Shown piece after piece: positions 1 through 11,246 of a DNA stretch of 64,000 nucleotides (position 1 is the first letter of the stretch; every line of letters begins with the position of its first letter). Position numbers and translations under genes: made by a program. The DNA is from Lelliottia amnigena (GTDB taxonomy: Bacteria; Pseudomonadota; Gammaproteobacteria; Enterobacterales; Enterobacteriaceae). The notes below the pieces were generated by a model. It was not told where the DNA came from, made no database searches, and saw only the letters and a list, made by a program, of their open reading frames with translations. The stretch covers positions 3,844,001 to 3,908,000 of the forward strand of contig LR134135.1 of the NCBI GenBank assembly GCA_900635465.1, in the 5' to 3' direction.

Positions 1-68
1 GGGGTGATCGGTGCATCGCCCACGCGCCCACGAATGCCGTCGGTGCCAAAATATTTACGATTACTCAT
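1..68 (-). CDS. glmM: Phosphoglucosamine mutase, N-terminal fragment
   Basis: Only the first 22 or so codons lie in the window; the gene continues beyond base 1. The reverse strand reads [20 protein letters not shown], the conserved amino end of GlmM, which converts glucosamine-6-P to glucosamine-1-P for UDP-GlcNAc synthesis. The ATG at 68 lies inside the folP stop region, so glmM overlaps the end of folP by 8 bases and is translated from the same message, as in E. coli (folP-glmM). Confidence 0.95.
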
Positions 69-909
69 AGCGTTTGTTTTCCTTCGCTGACAATGTGGCT
101 TCAACCACACGCATAGCTTCTACTGTCTCTTTGACGTCATGGACGCGAATAATGTGCGCGCCTTGCATCGCCGCAATAACTGCACACGCAAGACTTCCAC
201 TCAGACGTTCGCCAGGACCCACATTAAGCAATTGCCCTACCATCGTTTTTCGCGACATTCCGACCAGCAACGGCAGACCAAAATGGTGAAATGCTGATAA
301 ACGCGCAAGCAACTCATAGTTATGGGAGAGATTTTTACCGAATCCGAATCCCGGGTCGAGCAACAATTTCTCTTTTGCGATACCCGCACGCTCACAACGT
401 GCGATTTGCTCATTAAAGTAGCGATTCACATCGGCAAAAACATCGTCATACTTCGGGGCTGATTGCATTGTTTTGGGTTGCCCCTGCATATGCATCAGAC
501 ATACCGGCAAACCGGTTTCGGCAGCCGCTTCTAGTGCACCCGGCTCGGTAAGCGAGCGAATGTCGTTAATGATGTGAGCCCCTACTCGCGCGGATTCTCT
601 GATTACTTCAGGTTTAGACGTATCCACAGAGATCCACACTTCAAAGCGTTGAGCTATCGCTTCCACCACCGGGATTACGCGCGCTAACTCTTCTTCCACA
701 CTCACATCCGATGCGCCAGGACGCGTCGACTCACCGCCGATATCAATAATCGTCGCACCCGCATTGATCATCAGATTGGCATGCTTCACCGCTTCAATCA
801 GCGTATTGTGCGCGCCGCCGTCGGAGAACGAGTCAGGCGTAACGTTCAGGATCCCCATCACATGGGGATGTGAGAGATCGAGAGTCGAGTCCTGGGCGAA
901 AAGTTTCAT
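61..909 (-). CDS. folP: Dihydropteroate synthase
   Basis: A 282-residue cytoplasmic TIM-barrel enzyme that condenses 6-hydroxymethyl-dihydropterin-PP with p-aminobenzoate in folate synthesis, the target of sulfonamides. Visible motifs are [11 protein letters not shown] (residues 22-32), GGESTRPGA (58-66) and GFGFGK. The two positions best known for sulfonamide resistance, Phe28 and Pro64, are both wild type, so the chromosomal enzyme should be sensitive. It lies downstream of ftsH with a hairpin between them and overlaps the glmM start. Length matches the E. coli protein. Confidence 0.97.
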
Positions 910-942
910 GGCTAAATCCCTGGTATTTAAATGAGCAGATAA

Positions 943-972
943 GAAAAACCCCGGAGCAAGCTCCAGGGTTTG
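943..972 (-). terminator. Hairpin terminator between ftsH and folP
   Basis: On the minus strand a GGAGC/GCTCC stem flanked by CCC/GGG runs into a run of five T. It follows the ftsH stop by about 30 bases and precedes folP, so it probably lowers readthrough from ftsH into folP-glmM. One mismatch in the stem suggests partial rather than full termination. Confidence 0.6.
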
Positions 973-1002
973 GGTACAGATTAACCTATTTCAGGCAGTG
1001 AC

Positions 1003-2937
1003 TTATTTGTCGCCCAACTGCTCTGACATGGTATTACCCGGGTTTGGCGTACGGGGTTCATCAACCGGACGCGGCGCACGCGGGGTGCCATTGTTGTCAG
1101 AGTTATTGGAAGTGCCTGGATCTTCCCAACCGGCTGGCGGACGCACTTCGCGGCGCGCCATCAGGTCATCGATCTGCGGAGCATCGATCGTCTCATATTT
1201 CATGAGCGCATCTTTCATAGAGTGCAGAATATCCAGGTTTTCATTCAGGATTTCACGTGCGCGGCCATAGTTGCGTTCAACCAGCGCTTTGACTTCCTGA
1301 TCGATGATACGTGCTGTTTCATCAGACATATGTTTCGCTTTCGCGACAGAGCGGCCCAGGAATACTTCGCCCTCTTCTTCCGCGTAAAGCAGCGGACCGA
1401 GTTTGTCGGAGAAGCCCCATTGGGTCACCATGTTACGTGCCAGGTTGGTCGCGACTTTAATGTCGTTCGACGCACCGGTAGAAACATGTTCCACACCGTA
1501 GATAATTTCTTCAGCAAGACGACCACCGTAAAGGGTCGAAATCTGGCTTTCCAGCTTCTGACGGCTGGCGCTGATGGCATCGCCTTCCGGCAGGAAGAAC
1601 GTTACGCCCAGCGCACGGCCACGTGGGATAATGGTGACTTTGTGTACCGGATCGTGTTCCGGTACCAGACGACCGATAATCGCGTGACCTGCTTCGTGAT
1701 ATGCCGTGGATTCTTTCTGCGCTTCCGTCATCACCATGGAGCGACGTTCCGCACCCATCATGATTTTGTCTTTCGCTTTTTCGAATTCCACCATGGACAC
1801 CACGCGCTTATTACCGCGAGCAGCAAACAACGCCGCTTCGTTGACCAGGTTTGCCAAGTCAGCACCGGAGAAGCCGGGAGTACCACGCGCAATGATTGCC
1901 GCATCAATATCTGGAGACAACGGTACGCGACGCATGTGGACTTTCAGAATCTGTTCACGACCACGAACATCCGGCAAACCAACCACAACCTGACGGTCGA
2001 AACGGCCTGGACGAAGCAATGCAGGATCAAGTACGTCTGGACGGTTCGTCGCAGCAATAACGATAATACCTTCGTTACCTTCGAAGCCATCCATCTCAAC
2101 CAACATCTGGTTCAGAGTCTGTTCACGTTCATCGTGACCGCCGCCCAGACCCGCGCCACGCTGGCGGCCTACGGCGTCGATTTCATCGATGAAGATAATA
2201 CACGGCGCTGCCTTCTTAGCCTGTTCGAACATGTCACGCACACGAGATGCGCCCACACCCACAAACATTTCGACGAAGTCAGAACCAGAAATAGTAAAGA
2301 ATGGTACTTTCGCTTCACCCGCGATGGCTTTCGCCAACAGCGTTTTACCGGTACCTGGAGGGCCGACCATCAGAACGCCTTTCGGAATCTTACCGCCCAG
2401 TTTCTGGAAACGGCTTGGCTCACGCAGGTATTCAACAAGTTCCGCCACTTCGTCTTTTGCTTCGTCACAGCCTGCAACGTCAGCAAAAGTGGTCTTGATC
2501 TGGTCTTCCGTAAGCATACGCGCCTTGCTCTTACCGAACGACATGGCACCTTTGCCACCGCCGCCCTGCATTTGACGCATAAAGAAGATCCAGACACCGA
2601 TAAGCAGCAGCATCGGGAACCAGGAAATGAAGATAGAAGCCAGCAGGCTCGGTTCTTCCGGCGGCTCACCTACCACCTTGACGTTTTTAGTCAGAAGGTT
2701 ATCAAGCAGCTTAGGATCGTTCACCGGGATGTAAGTCGTGTAACGGTTACTATCTTTCTTGGTAACGTTGATCTCACGTCCGTTGATACGCGCTTCGCGA
2801 ACCTGGTCCTGATTGACCTCTTGCAGGAAGGTAGAATAATCCACCTTGCGGCCATTCGACTCGCTGGGCCCAAAGCTCTGGAACACTGACATCAGCACAA
2901 CGGCAATGACCAGCCAGAGTATTAGGTTTTTCGCCAT
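1003..2937 (-). CDS. ftsH: ATP-dependent zinc metalloprotease FtsH
   Basis: A 644-residue inner-membrane AAA+ protease that degrades unassembled membrane proteins, sigma-32 and LpxC, the last setting the level of LPS synthesis. Order: TM1 (about residues 4-22), periplasmic domain, TM2 (about 98-120), Walker A GPPGTGKT, Walker B IIFIDEID, the SRH region ending [10 protein letters not shown], then the zinc site HEAGH. The proline-rich tail ends [10 protein letters not shown] as in E. coli. I chose the ATG at 2937 (MAKNLI...); the in-frame codon at 2946 is a TTG. rlmE lies just upstream and the two form the usual rlmE-ftsH operon. Confidence 0.97.
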   Translation of the reverse strand: MAKNLILWLVIAVVLMSVFQSFGPSESNGRKVDYSTFLQEVNQDQVREARINGREINVTKKDSNRYTTYIPVNDPKLLDNLLTKNVKVVGEPPEEPSLLASIFISWFPMLLLIGVWIFFMRQMQGGGGKGAMSFGKSKARMLTEDQIKTTFADVAGCDEAKDEVAELVEYLREPSRFQKLGGKIPKGVLMVGPPGTGKTLLAKAIAGEAKVPFFTISGSDFVEMFVGVGASRVRDMFEQAKKAAPCIIFIDEIDAVGRQRGAGLGGGHDEREQTLNQMLVEMDGFEGNEGIIVIAATNRPDVLDPALLRPGRFDRQVVVGLPDVRGREQILKVHMRRVPLSPDIDAAIIARGTPGFSGADLANLVNEAALFAARGNKRVVSMVEFEKAKDKIMMGAERRSMVMTEAQKESTAYHEAGHAIIGRLVPEHDPVHKVTIIPRGRALGVTFFLPEGDAISASRQKLESQISTLYGGRLAEEIIYGVEHVSTGASNDIKVATNLARNMVTQWGFSDKLGPLLYAEEEGEVFLGRSVAKAKHMSDETARIIDQEVKALVERNYGRAREILNENLDILHSMKDALMKYETIDAPQIDDLMARREVRPPAGWEDPGTSNNSDNNGTPRAPRPVDEPRTPNPGNTMSEQLGDK

Positions 2938-3039
2938 GTCACTCAAGGGATGAACCTCATATTACAACTGTGTTAAAAACAGCGTCAGGATAGTCTGCAC
3001 CTGGATTTTCCCAAACTCACGTTTGAAATCAACCGGTTA

Positions 3040-3666
3040 TCATTTACGTCCTGTCGCTACAATATACACTTCTCGTGAACGAGCACGGGAAGAGTCCGGC
3101 TTACGAACTTTCACCTTCGCAAACAGGGAGCGAATTTCCTTAAGATACTCCTCGAAACCTTCGCCCTGGAACACCTTCACTACAAAACTACCACCAGGTG
3201 CTAGAACATCACGAGACATTTCTAACGCCAGTTCAACCAGATACATGGAACGGGGGATATCCACCGCTGGTGTTCCGCACATATTTGGCGCCATATCCGA
3301 CATGACAACTTGAACCTTACTGTCACCGACTCGTTCAAGCAGCGCTTTCAGCACTAATTCATCACGAAAATCGCCCTGAAGGAAGTCAACACCGACGATT
3401 GGATCCATTGGTAAAAGATCGCAAGCGATGATTCGACCCTGGCCACCAATCTGCGTAACCGCATACTGAGACCATCCACCGGGTGCAGCACCGAGATCGA
3501 CAATCGTCATTCCCGGTTTAAAGAGTTTGTCACTTTGCTGTATTTCATCAAGTTTAAACCAGGCGCGGGAACGTAATCCCTTTTTCTGCGCCTGTAGAAC
3601 ATATTTATCGCTAAAGTGTTCCTGGAGCCAGCGGCTGGAGCTGGCAGAACGCTTTTTACCTGTCAT
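3040..3666 (-). CDS. rlmE: 23S rRNA 2'-O-ribose methyltransferase (Um2552)
   Basis: A 208-residue SAM-dependent RNA methyltransferase (RrmJ/FtsJ) that methylates U2552 of 23S rRNA at a late step of 50S assembly. The SAM motif [13 protein letters not shown] is present, Lys38 of the catalytic tetrad is in AWFKLDE, and the catalytic Asp is in VVMSDMAPN. It is one residue shorter than the E. coli protein, ending GRK. It is the first gene of the rlmE-ftsH unit and is divergent from yhbY, so the 126 bases between them should hold both promoters. Confidence 0.96.
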   Translation of the reverse strand: MTGKKRSASSSRWLQEHFSDKYVLQAQKKGLRSRAWFKLDEIQQSDKLFKPGMTIVDLGAAPGGWSQYAVTQIGGQGRIIACDLLPMDPIVGVDFLQGDFRDELVLKALLERVGDSKVQVVMSDMAPNMCGTPAVDIPRSMYLVELALEMSRDVLAPGGSFVVKVFQGEGFEEYLKEIRSLFAKVKVRKPDSSRARSREVYIVATGRK

Positions 3667-3792
3667 TTCACTTTCCGTCCTGGTTCATCGTAATTTGCCT
3701 GTGACGTAAATTTCTACGCAGCTATTTGGCGATATAAGGGAGATGGCGGTAGAATGAACCGTTTTCAATCCCAACGTAAGCAAAAATATACG

Positions 3793-4086
3793 ATGAATCT
3801 GAGTACTAAACAAAAACAGCACCTTAAAGGTCTGGCACATCCACTCAAGCCTGTAGTCATGCTTGGCAACAATGGTTTGACCGAAGGGGTGCTTGCCGAG
3901 ATCGAACTAGCGCTTGAGCACCACGAGTTAATCAAGGTGAAAATCGCCTCTGAAGACAGAGACTCTAAAACCTTAATCGTGGAAGCTATCGTGCGTGAAA
4001 CCGGTGCCTGTAATGTACAGGTTATCGGTAAAACGCTGGTGCTCTATCGCCCGACTAAAGAGCGTAAAATCTCGCTACCACGCTAA
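3793..4086 (+). CDS. yhbY: CRM-domain ribosome-associated RNA-binding protein YhbY
   Basis: A small basic protein (97 residues from MNLSTKQKQH) with a single CRM domain that binds pre-50S particles and is thought to help 50S assembly. The GNNGLT segment (residues 26-31) is the GxxG-type RNA-binding loop. An in-frame ATG 39 bases upstream would add 13 basic residues, but conservation with E. coli begins at the internal ATG, which I used. It is divergent from rlmE, another 50S factor, and is followed by a strong terminator. Confidence 0.92.
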   Translation: MNLSTKQKQHLKGLAHPLKPVVMLGNNGLTEGVLAEIELALEHHELIKVKIASEDRDSKTLIVEAIVRETGACNVQVIGKTLVLYRPTKERKISLPR

Positions 4087-4170
4087 GAATATCCTGAATC
4101 GAACACTTTTTCTGTGTAAAACGAGGGATTTCCATTCGTAGGTGAGCAAAATGCCATGCTCCGACAGTTG

Positions 4171-4198
4171 ATAAAAGGCCGCTATGCGGCCTTTTTCC
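4171..4198. terminator. Bidirectional terminator between yhbY and greA
   Basis: AAAAGGCCGC-TAT-GCGGCCTTTTT is a perfect G/C-rich stem with a T run on both strands. It sits between the convergent yhbY and greA genes and can stop transcripts from either side. Confidence 0.85.
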
Positions 4199-4237
4199 TT
4201 TCTTTACAATGTATCAACATCTGCGCTGAGATGCGAA

Positions 4238-4713
4238 TCAGAGGTACTCGACCTTAATAATTTCGAATTCCACTTCGCCGCCGGGCGTACGGATGACAAC
4301 GACGTCCTCTTCTTCCTTGCCAATCAGACCACGCGCAATAGGTGAGTTTACAGAGATTAAATTCTGTTTAAAGTCTGCTTCGTCATCACCCACGATGCGA
4401 TAAGTCTGCTCTTCGTCATTGTCCAGGTTCAGTACTTTCACCGAAGAACCAAAGATCACGCGGCCCGTGTTTGGGATTTTGGTGATGTCGATGACTTGCG
4501 CATTAGACAGCTTAGCCTCGATATCTTTAATGCGCCCTTCACAAAAACCCTGCTGCTCACGCGCGGCGTGATATTCAGCGTTCTCTTTCAGATCCCGTGT
4601 TCACGCGCATCTGCGATAGCGGCAATGATCTCAGGACGGCGAACCGATTTCAGAAAATCCAGTTCTTCGCGCAGTTTTTCTGCGCCACGTAGGGTCATCG
4701 GAATAGCTTGCAT
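4238..4713 (-). CDS. greA: Transcription elongation factor GreA (frameshifted as sequenced)
   Basis: GreA enters the RNA polymerase secondary channel and promotes cleavage of backtracked RNA. The amino end from 4713 reads [14 protein letters not shown] up to ...AREHG, then stops. The remaining 118 residues, starting [11 protein letters not shown] and ending [10 protein letters not shown], follow in another frame. The span is 476 bases where 477 (158 codons) is the family norm, so one base is missing. The site is the run GATCCC at 4591-4596, where GATCCCC is expected. The break falls at Gly40-Asp41, the tip of the coiled coil that carries the acidic residues needed for activity. A homopolymer read error is the likeliest cause. 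Confidence 0.9.
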
Positions 4714-4804
4714 TTGTTATACCTCTTAAACATTCCTGTTGGGAGCGACTCACTCACCCCGACTACCGGCCTCGCAGACTTCAATGCCTGTCTCAGGTCA
4801 GGAG

Positions 4805-4842
4805 CAAAAGAAAACTGACCCGGAAGCAAAGTTCCAGGTCAG
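4805..4842 (-). ncRNA. graL: GraL leader terminator upstream of greA
   Basis: About 90 bases upstream of the greA start, on the greA strand, an 11-bp stem (CTGACCTGGAA with TTCCGGGTCAG, one G-T pair) is followed by TTTTCTTTT. In E. coli a terminator in this place in the greA leader produces the short GraL RNAs. Position, orientation and structure agree, so I infer the same array of short leader transcripts here. The 5' end cannot be placed from sequence alone. Confidence 0.65.
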
Positions 4843-4960
4843 CAGCAATTTTTCAATTTGATACGTATTTTACCGCGAAGTTCACTATGGGTCATCGTTT
4901 ACTTTACAGGGCGTTGCACCGTAGTATGGCGGTTTGTTTACGGGTTGTTAGCGCGAGATT

Positions 4961-6394
4961 ATGCGATTTTCCAGATTTATCATCGGATTGACTACCAGTA
5001 TGGCATTCACTGCAAACGCAGCGAATGTTGATGAATATATCAACCAACTCCCTGCTGGCGCTAACCTTGCGCTCATGGTGCAAAAAGTGGGTGCCCAGGC
5101 ACCGGAGATTGATTATCACAGCCAGCAAATGGCCCTGCCCGCCAGTACGCAGAAAGTGATTACAGCGCTGGCTGCACTGTTGCAACTCGGCCCAGACTTC
5201 CGCTTCACCACGACGCTTGAAACCAAGGGGAATGTGGATGGCGGCGTTCTGAAAGGTGACTTGATTGCTCGATTTGGCGGCGATCCGACGTTTAAACGTC
5301 AGGATATCCGCAATATGGTCGCCGTTCTGAAAAAGTCCGGGGTCCAAAAAATCGAGGGCAACGTGCTGATCGACACGTCTATTTTCGCCAGTCACGATAA
5401 AGCACCCGGCTGGCCCTGGAATGACATGACCCAATGCTTTAGCGCGCCGCCAGCCGCCGCTATTGTCGACCGCAACTGCTTCTCGGTTTCGCTGTACAGC
5501 GCACCAAAACCCGATGATTTAGCCTTTATTCGCGTGGCGTCCTATTATCCAGTGACCATGTTCAGTCAGGTCAGAACCCTGGCGAAAGGATCACCGGATG
5601 CGCAATATTGTGAACTCGATGTCGTTCCCGGCGATCTCAATCGTTTTACGTTGACGGGCTGCCTGACGCAACGCGCTGACCCGCTACCGTTGGCTTTCGC
5701 TATCCAGGATGGCGCAAGTTACGCGGGTGCGATTCTGAAAGATGAGCTAAAACAGGCTAATATCACGTATTCAGGCACGTTATTACGTCAGACGCAACCG
5801 AGTGAAGCCGGTACGGTGATTGCCAGCAAGCAATCCGCTCCCCTACACGACTTGCTTAAGATTATGCTGAAAAAATCGGACAATATGATTGCCGATACCG
5901 TGTTCCGCATGATTGGACATGCACGTTTTGGCGTTCCAGGAACCTGGCGCGCAGGTTCAGATGCTGTTCGTCAGATTTTGCGCCAGCAGGCGGGAATCGA
6001 TCTTGGGAATACTATCGCTGTTGATGGTTCAGGCCTTTCAAGGCATAACTTGATCTCTCCAGCAACAATGATGCAAGTTCTTCAGTACATTGCCCAGCAT
6101 GACACTGAGCTAAACTTTATTTCGATGCTTCCGTTGGCGGGCTACGATGGCTCTCTGCAGTATCGCGCAGGCCTGCACGCAGCCGGCGTCGATGGTAAAG
6201 TCTCCGCTAAAACTGGCTCGCTGCAGGGCGTGTATAATTTGGCTGGCTTTATTACCACGGCCAGCGGGCAGCGTATGGCGTTTGTACAGTATCTATCCGG
6301 CTATGCCGTCGAACCGGGTGACCAGCGTAATCGTCGTATTCCTCTGGTACGTTTCGAAAGCAGGCTTTACAAGGACATTTATCAGAATAACTAG
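4961..6394 (+). CDS. dacB: D-alanyl-D-alanine carboxypeptidase/endopeptidase (PBP4)
   Basis: A 477-residue periplasmic penicillin-binding protein of peptidase family S13 that trims and cleaves peptidoglycan cross-links. A signal peptide spans about residues 1-20 (cut after ANA-A). The three active-site motifs are all present: STQK with Ser62, SDN within KKSDNM, and KTG within SAKTGS near residue 417. Length equals E. coli DacB. The stop is only two bases before a response-regulator start, an arrangement absent from E. coli, where obgE follows directly on the other strand. It is divergent from greA. Confidence 0.96.
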   Translation: MRFSRFIIGLTTSMAFTANAANVDEYINQLPAGANLALMVQKVGAQAPEIDYHSQQMALPASTQKVITALAALLQLGPDFRFTTTLETKGNVDGGVLKGDLIARFGGDPTFKRQDIRNMVAVLKKSGVQKIEGNVLIDTSIFASHDKAPGWPWNDMTQCFSAPPAAAIVDRNCFSVSLYSAPKPDDLAFIRVASYYPVTMFSQVRTLAKGSPDAQYCELDVVPGDLNRFTLTGCLTQRADPLPLAFAIQDGASYAGAILKDELKQANITYSGTLLRQTQPSEAGTVIASKQSAPLHDLLKIMLKKSDNMIADTVFRMIGHARFGVPGTWRAGSDAVRQILRQQAGIDLGNTIAVDGSGLSRHNLISPATMMQVLQYIAQHDTELNFISMLPLAGYDGSLQYRAGLHAAGVDGKVSAKTGSLQGVYNLAGFITTASGQRMAFVQYLSGYAVEPGDQRNRRIPLVRFESRLYKDIYQNN

Positions 6395-6396
6395 CG

Positions 6397-7059
6397 ATGA
6401 AATTACTCATTGTTGAAGACGATCTTCTTTTACAGGAAGGGCTGGCTCTGGGGCTGGCCAACGAAGGCTATGCGCTGGACTGTGCGGCTACCGCCGCAGA
6501 GGCTGACTCGCTCATTCAAAGTGGCGAGTACAGCCTTGTTATCCTCGACCTGGGCCTGCCTGACAAAGATGGCGCGACGCTGCTTAGCCAGTGGCGTCGT
6601 CGCGGCGTTGATAATCCGGTCCTCATCCTCACGGCCCGAGATGCTATCGAAGACAGAATTCATGGACTTGACTCGGGGGCAGATGATTACCTGGTCAAAC
6701 CCTTTGCGCTTGCTGAATTACAGGCTCGGGCACGCGCGCTGATTCGCCGCTATCAAGGCCACAGCGATAATCTGGTGGCCGATGGCGATCTCACGCTCAA
6801 TCTGCAAACCCAGCAGGTTCTGTGCAATTCTCACCCCGTCGAAGTCACGCCAAAAGAGTTTGCACTGCTCACGCGCCTGATTATGCGATCGGGGCAAACC
6901 GTACACCGCGAAACGCTGCAGCAGGATATCTACAGCTGGCAAGACGATCCGGGCTCAAACACCCTCGAAGTGCACATTCATAACCTTCGACGTAAACTCG
7001 GTAAGGATCGGATCAAAACCATTCGCGGCGTCGGCTATCGTCTTGAGAACCCACAATGA
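6397..7059 (+). CDS. pmrA: PmrA/BasR-like response regulator (OmpR family)
   Basis: A 220-residue regulator with an N-terminal receiver domain (acidic pair Asp8/Asp9, phosphoacceptor Asp51 in VILDLGLPDKDG, Lys in YLVKPF) and a C-terminal winged helix ending TIRGVGYRL. Residue by residue it most resembles BasR/PmrA of E. coli and Salmonella, which switch on lipid A modification genes; QseB is the next nearest family. In E. coli basRS lies beside eptA, so this copy sits at a different locus. It starts two bases after dacB and overlaps the kinase gene by four bases (ATGA), implying one message. Its targets cannot be read from the window. Confidence 0.8.
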   Translation: MKLLIVEDDLLLQEGLALGLANEGYALDCAATAAEADSLIQSGEYSLVILDLGLPDKDGATLLSQWRRRGVDNPVLILTARDAIEDRIHGLDSGADDYLVKPFALAELQARARALIRRYQGHSDNLVADGDLTLNLQTQQVLCNSHPVEVTPKEFALLTRLIMRSGQTVHRETLQQDIYSWQDDPGSNTLEVHIHNLRRKLGKDRIKTIRGVGYRLENPQ

Positions 7060-8099
7060 ATAGCATGCGTCGGCGATTGATGGTTTTGCTGGCGGTCATT
7101 CTGTTATTTTTCCAGCTCATCAGCGTGATTTGGCTCTGGCATGAAAGCCGAGAGCAAATTAGCTTCCTGGTGAGCGAAACCCTATCAGCCAAAGCGCGTA
7201 ACCAGCATGTCGAAAAGGAAATCCGCGAAGCCATTGCGTCGCTTTTGGTTCCTTCGTTGGTGATGGTTGGTTTCACACTATTTTTCTCTTTCTGGGCGAT
7301 CACCTGGATAACGCGCCCCCTCAACAAGCTGCGCATTAGCCTGGCGAATCGATCTGCAGATAATCTCACTCCTCTTCCTGAATTTTCCGATATGGAAGAG
7401 ATTGGTGCCGTCACAACGTCTCTGAATCAATTGCTGGCTCGCCTGGACCAAACCATTAAGCAAGAGCGTCTATTTACCGCTGACGCTGCTCACGAGCTCC
7501 GAACGCCGCTGGCTGGTATTCGGCTCCATCTTGAACTCATGGCGCAATCAGGCTCTCCACAGGCGTCTACGCTTATCAATCGTATCGATCAGCTCATGCA
7601 TACGGTTGAACAGCTTTTGATGCTGGCGCGGGCGGGACAAGCCATGGCGAGTGGTCATTACGATACCGTCAGTTGGACAAATCATATTATTGCCCCGTTA
7701 AAGCTGGAGCATGAATTCAAAGATCATCCGGTGATTTGGCCCGCGTACAGCGAACTTACCGTTCAGGGCGATGCCATATTGCTGCGACTGATGCTGCGGA
7801 ACCTACTGGAAAACGCGGCTCGATACAGTCCATCTGGCACCCCTATCGAAATCACACTGACTGAGCATGAAGACGGGACACAAGTTAGCGTTATCGATCA
7901 TGGACCGGGAATTGATGAAGCCCACAGGCATTCAATTACCGAACCCTTCCGTCGACTCGATCAACGTTTTGGTGGGAGTGGTCTGGGGCTGAGTATTGTT
8001 CAGCGCATCGTGCAGCTTCATCGTGGCAATTTACGACTCGATAATGCACCTGAGGGCGGGTTAATCGCCAGTTGCTGGCTACCGTCGACGTTGAGCTAA
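7056..8099 (+). CDS. pmrB: PmrB/BasS-like sensor histidine kinase
   Basis: A 347-residue membrane kinase: TM1 about residues 8-28, a short periplasmic loop of roughly 30 residues, TM2 about 60-84, HAMP, the H box ADAAHELRTPLAG with His146, and a C-terminal ATPase with NLLENAARYSP (N box), DHGPGID (G1) and GGSGLGLSI (G2). Similarity to BasS/PmrB is strong, including the WLWHES junction after TM1 and an EIRE motif in the loop that recalls the ExxE iron-sensing motif of PmrB. The equation with the polymyxin-resistance kinase is inference; a distinct PmrB-like paralogue is the alternative. Confidence 0.8.
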   Translation: MNSMRRRLMVLLAVILLFFQLISVIWLWHESREQISFLVSETLSAKARNQHVEKEIREAIASLLVPSLVMVGFTLFFSFWAITWITRPLNKLRISLANRSADNLTPLPEFSDMEEIGAVTTSLNQLLARLDQTIKQERLFTADAAHELRTPLAGIRLHLELMAQSGSPQASTLINRIDQLMHTVEQLLMLARAGQAMASGHYDTVSWTNHIIAPLKLEHEFKDHPVIWPAYSELTVQGDAILLRLMLRNLLENAARYSPSGTPIEITLTEHEDGTQVSVIDHGPGIDEAHRHSITEPFRRLDQRFGGSGLGLSIVQRIVQLHRGNLRLDNAPEGGLIASCWLPSTLS

Positions 8100-8103
8100 C
8101 ATG

Positions 8104-8138
8104 CATAAAAAAAGCCCCCTTCAACAGGGGGCTTTTCA
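8104..8138. terminator. Bidirectional terminator between pmrB-like gene and obgE
   Basis: AGCCCCC-TTCAACA-GGGGGCT forms a strong stem with TTTT on the plus strand and seven T on the minus strand. It separates the convergent kinase gene and obgE. Confidence 0.88.
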
Positions 8139-8143
8139 CGGGA

Positions 8144-9337
<1,194 letters not shown>

Positions 9338-10303
9338 TCATTCGCCTGAGCGGGGGACAACTACAACCGCTTCATTTTTGCGCCAACGTCCCCAAAGACG
9401 ATGACCAATGGCGGAATACATCGCGCCCGCAACCACGACAAACGCACCGAGATATCCCAAGAGGTTTAACATCGGTTTGACGAAGAAATCGGGCCAGGCC
9501 ATTGATAATAAATCTGAAAATAACAGCGTAAACAGCGGCGTGAGTGTAATTAATGCACTCACTTGTGCTGCCTGCCAGCGCGCCATCGCTTCGGCCAACG
9601 CGCCATAACCGACCAGCGTGTTAAGCCCACAGAAAATGAGACACGCCAGTTGCCAGTCGCTGAGCTGGGTAATGACACCCGGTTTTGCTAACGGCAATAA
9701 TGCTATTGTACACAAAGTGTACAATAAAAAGAGGATCTGCGGTGAGCCGAGCCTGCGCAATAACACCTTTTGCGCGACGCCATAGGTCACCCAGACCGTT
9801 GCTGCCCCAACCCCAAAAATCACACCCCAGGTGTAATCCGTCAGGCGGGTAAAAATCTCGATCAGGCTGGTGTTGAAAAACATCACCAGACCGCATAACA
9901 ACATACTTGCACCCACTATCTGCGTGACACGCATCTTCTCCTTGAGGATAAAGACGCTGGCAACCATCATGCCCACAGGCGAAAGCTGGCCGATGACCTG
10001 TGATGCGGTGGGGCTTAAATATTGCAGAGAAGAACTGAACAGAATGAAGTTACCGAACAGGCCAGCCGTTGCGATAGCCAGGAGAATCAGCCAACGCGGT
10101 TTACGAAAAATCCGCAGCGGTGGAAGTTTTCTTTTTATCGCCAGAATCGCGCCAAGGCCAATACTGGCCATTAAAAAGCGATAAAACACTACCGTAGGCG
10201 GTTCCATGACTTCCAGAACCTGCTTCATGGCAATGGGCAACGCTCCCCAGCACACCGCCGTAGTGAGTGCCAAAAGAATACCGATGCCTGCCTGCTGTTT
10301 CAT
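9338..10303 (-). CDS. yhbE: EamA-family (DMT) inner-membrane transporter YhbE
   Basis: A 321-residue protein with about ten hydrophobic helices arranged as two EamA repeats, the drug/metabolite transporter fold. Its substrate is unknown. It has the same place and length as yhbE of E. coli, between rpmA and obgE on the same strand. A strong terminator separates it from rpmA, but only 15 bases separate it from obgE, so yhbE-obgE probably share a transcript that depends on readthrough or a local promoter. Confidence 0.92.
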   Translation of the reverse strand: MKQQAGIGILLALTTAVCWGALPIAMKQVLEVMEPPTVVFYRFLMASIGLGAILAIKRKLPPLRIFRKPRWLILLAIATAGLFGNFILFSSSLQYLSPTASQVIGQLSPVGMMVASVFILKEKMRVTQIVGASMLLCGLVMFFNTSLIEIFTRLTDYTWGVIFGVGAATVWVTYGVAQKVLLRRLGSPQILFLLYTLCTIALLPLAKPGVITQLSDWQLACLIFCGLNTLVGYGALAEAMARWQAAQVSALITLTPLFTLLFSDLLSMAWPDFFVKPMLNLLGYLGAFVVVAGAMYSAIGHRLWGRWRKNEAVVVVPRSGE

Positions 10304-10343
10304 GCCCGTTTTTCCTGCAGAAAATTTTTCCGGGTTTTCAATG

Positions 10344-10375
10344 TAAAAAGCCCCGCAACACGTTGCGGGGCTTTA
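10344..10375 (-). terminator. Intrinsic terminator after rplU-rpmA
   Basis: On the minus strand AAGCCCCGCAACGTGTTGCGGGGCTTTTT is a near-perfect stem with a T run, placed right after the rpmA stop. It should end most rplU-rpmA messages before yhbE. Confidence 0.87.
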
Positions 10376-10399
10376 ATCCGTTACCGGACCACGAAAAAC

Positions 10400-10657
<258 letters not shown>

Positions 10658-10676
10658 TTAAATCTCTCCTCAGGTC

Positions 10677-11033
<357 letters not shown>

Positions 11034-11246
11034 CTATAAATATTCACAATAGGGCGCGAATATTACGCAAAACGCGAGCCTTTGACAAGTGCTACCATCA
11101 ATACATGCAGAAAAAAAACACAACACGTACGGTAACGTTTATCTGAGCCGTTTTTTCAGTACAATCAGGCATACTATTTGATAAACCAAACCCTTCGTTA
11201 GCCCATTTGATATGTGGTAAACAGGATAAGAAGCCCGGCTTTTGCG

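Noticed and set aside
1222..2889. 555-codon open frame antisense to ftsH
   Set aside because: A shadow of ftsH codon usage. The composition is rich in Arg, His, Thr and Phe, with no known motif.
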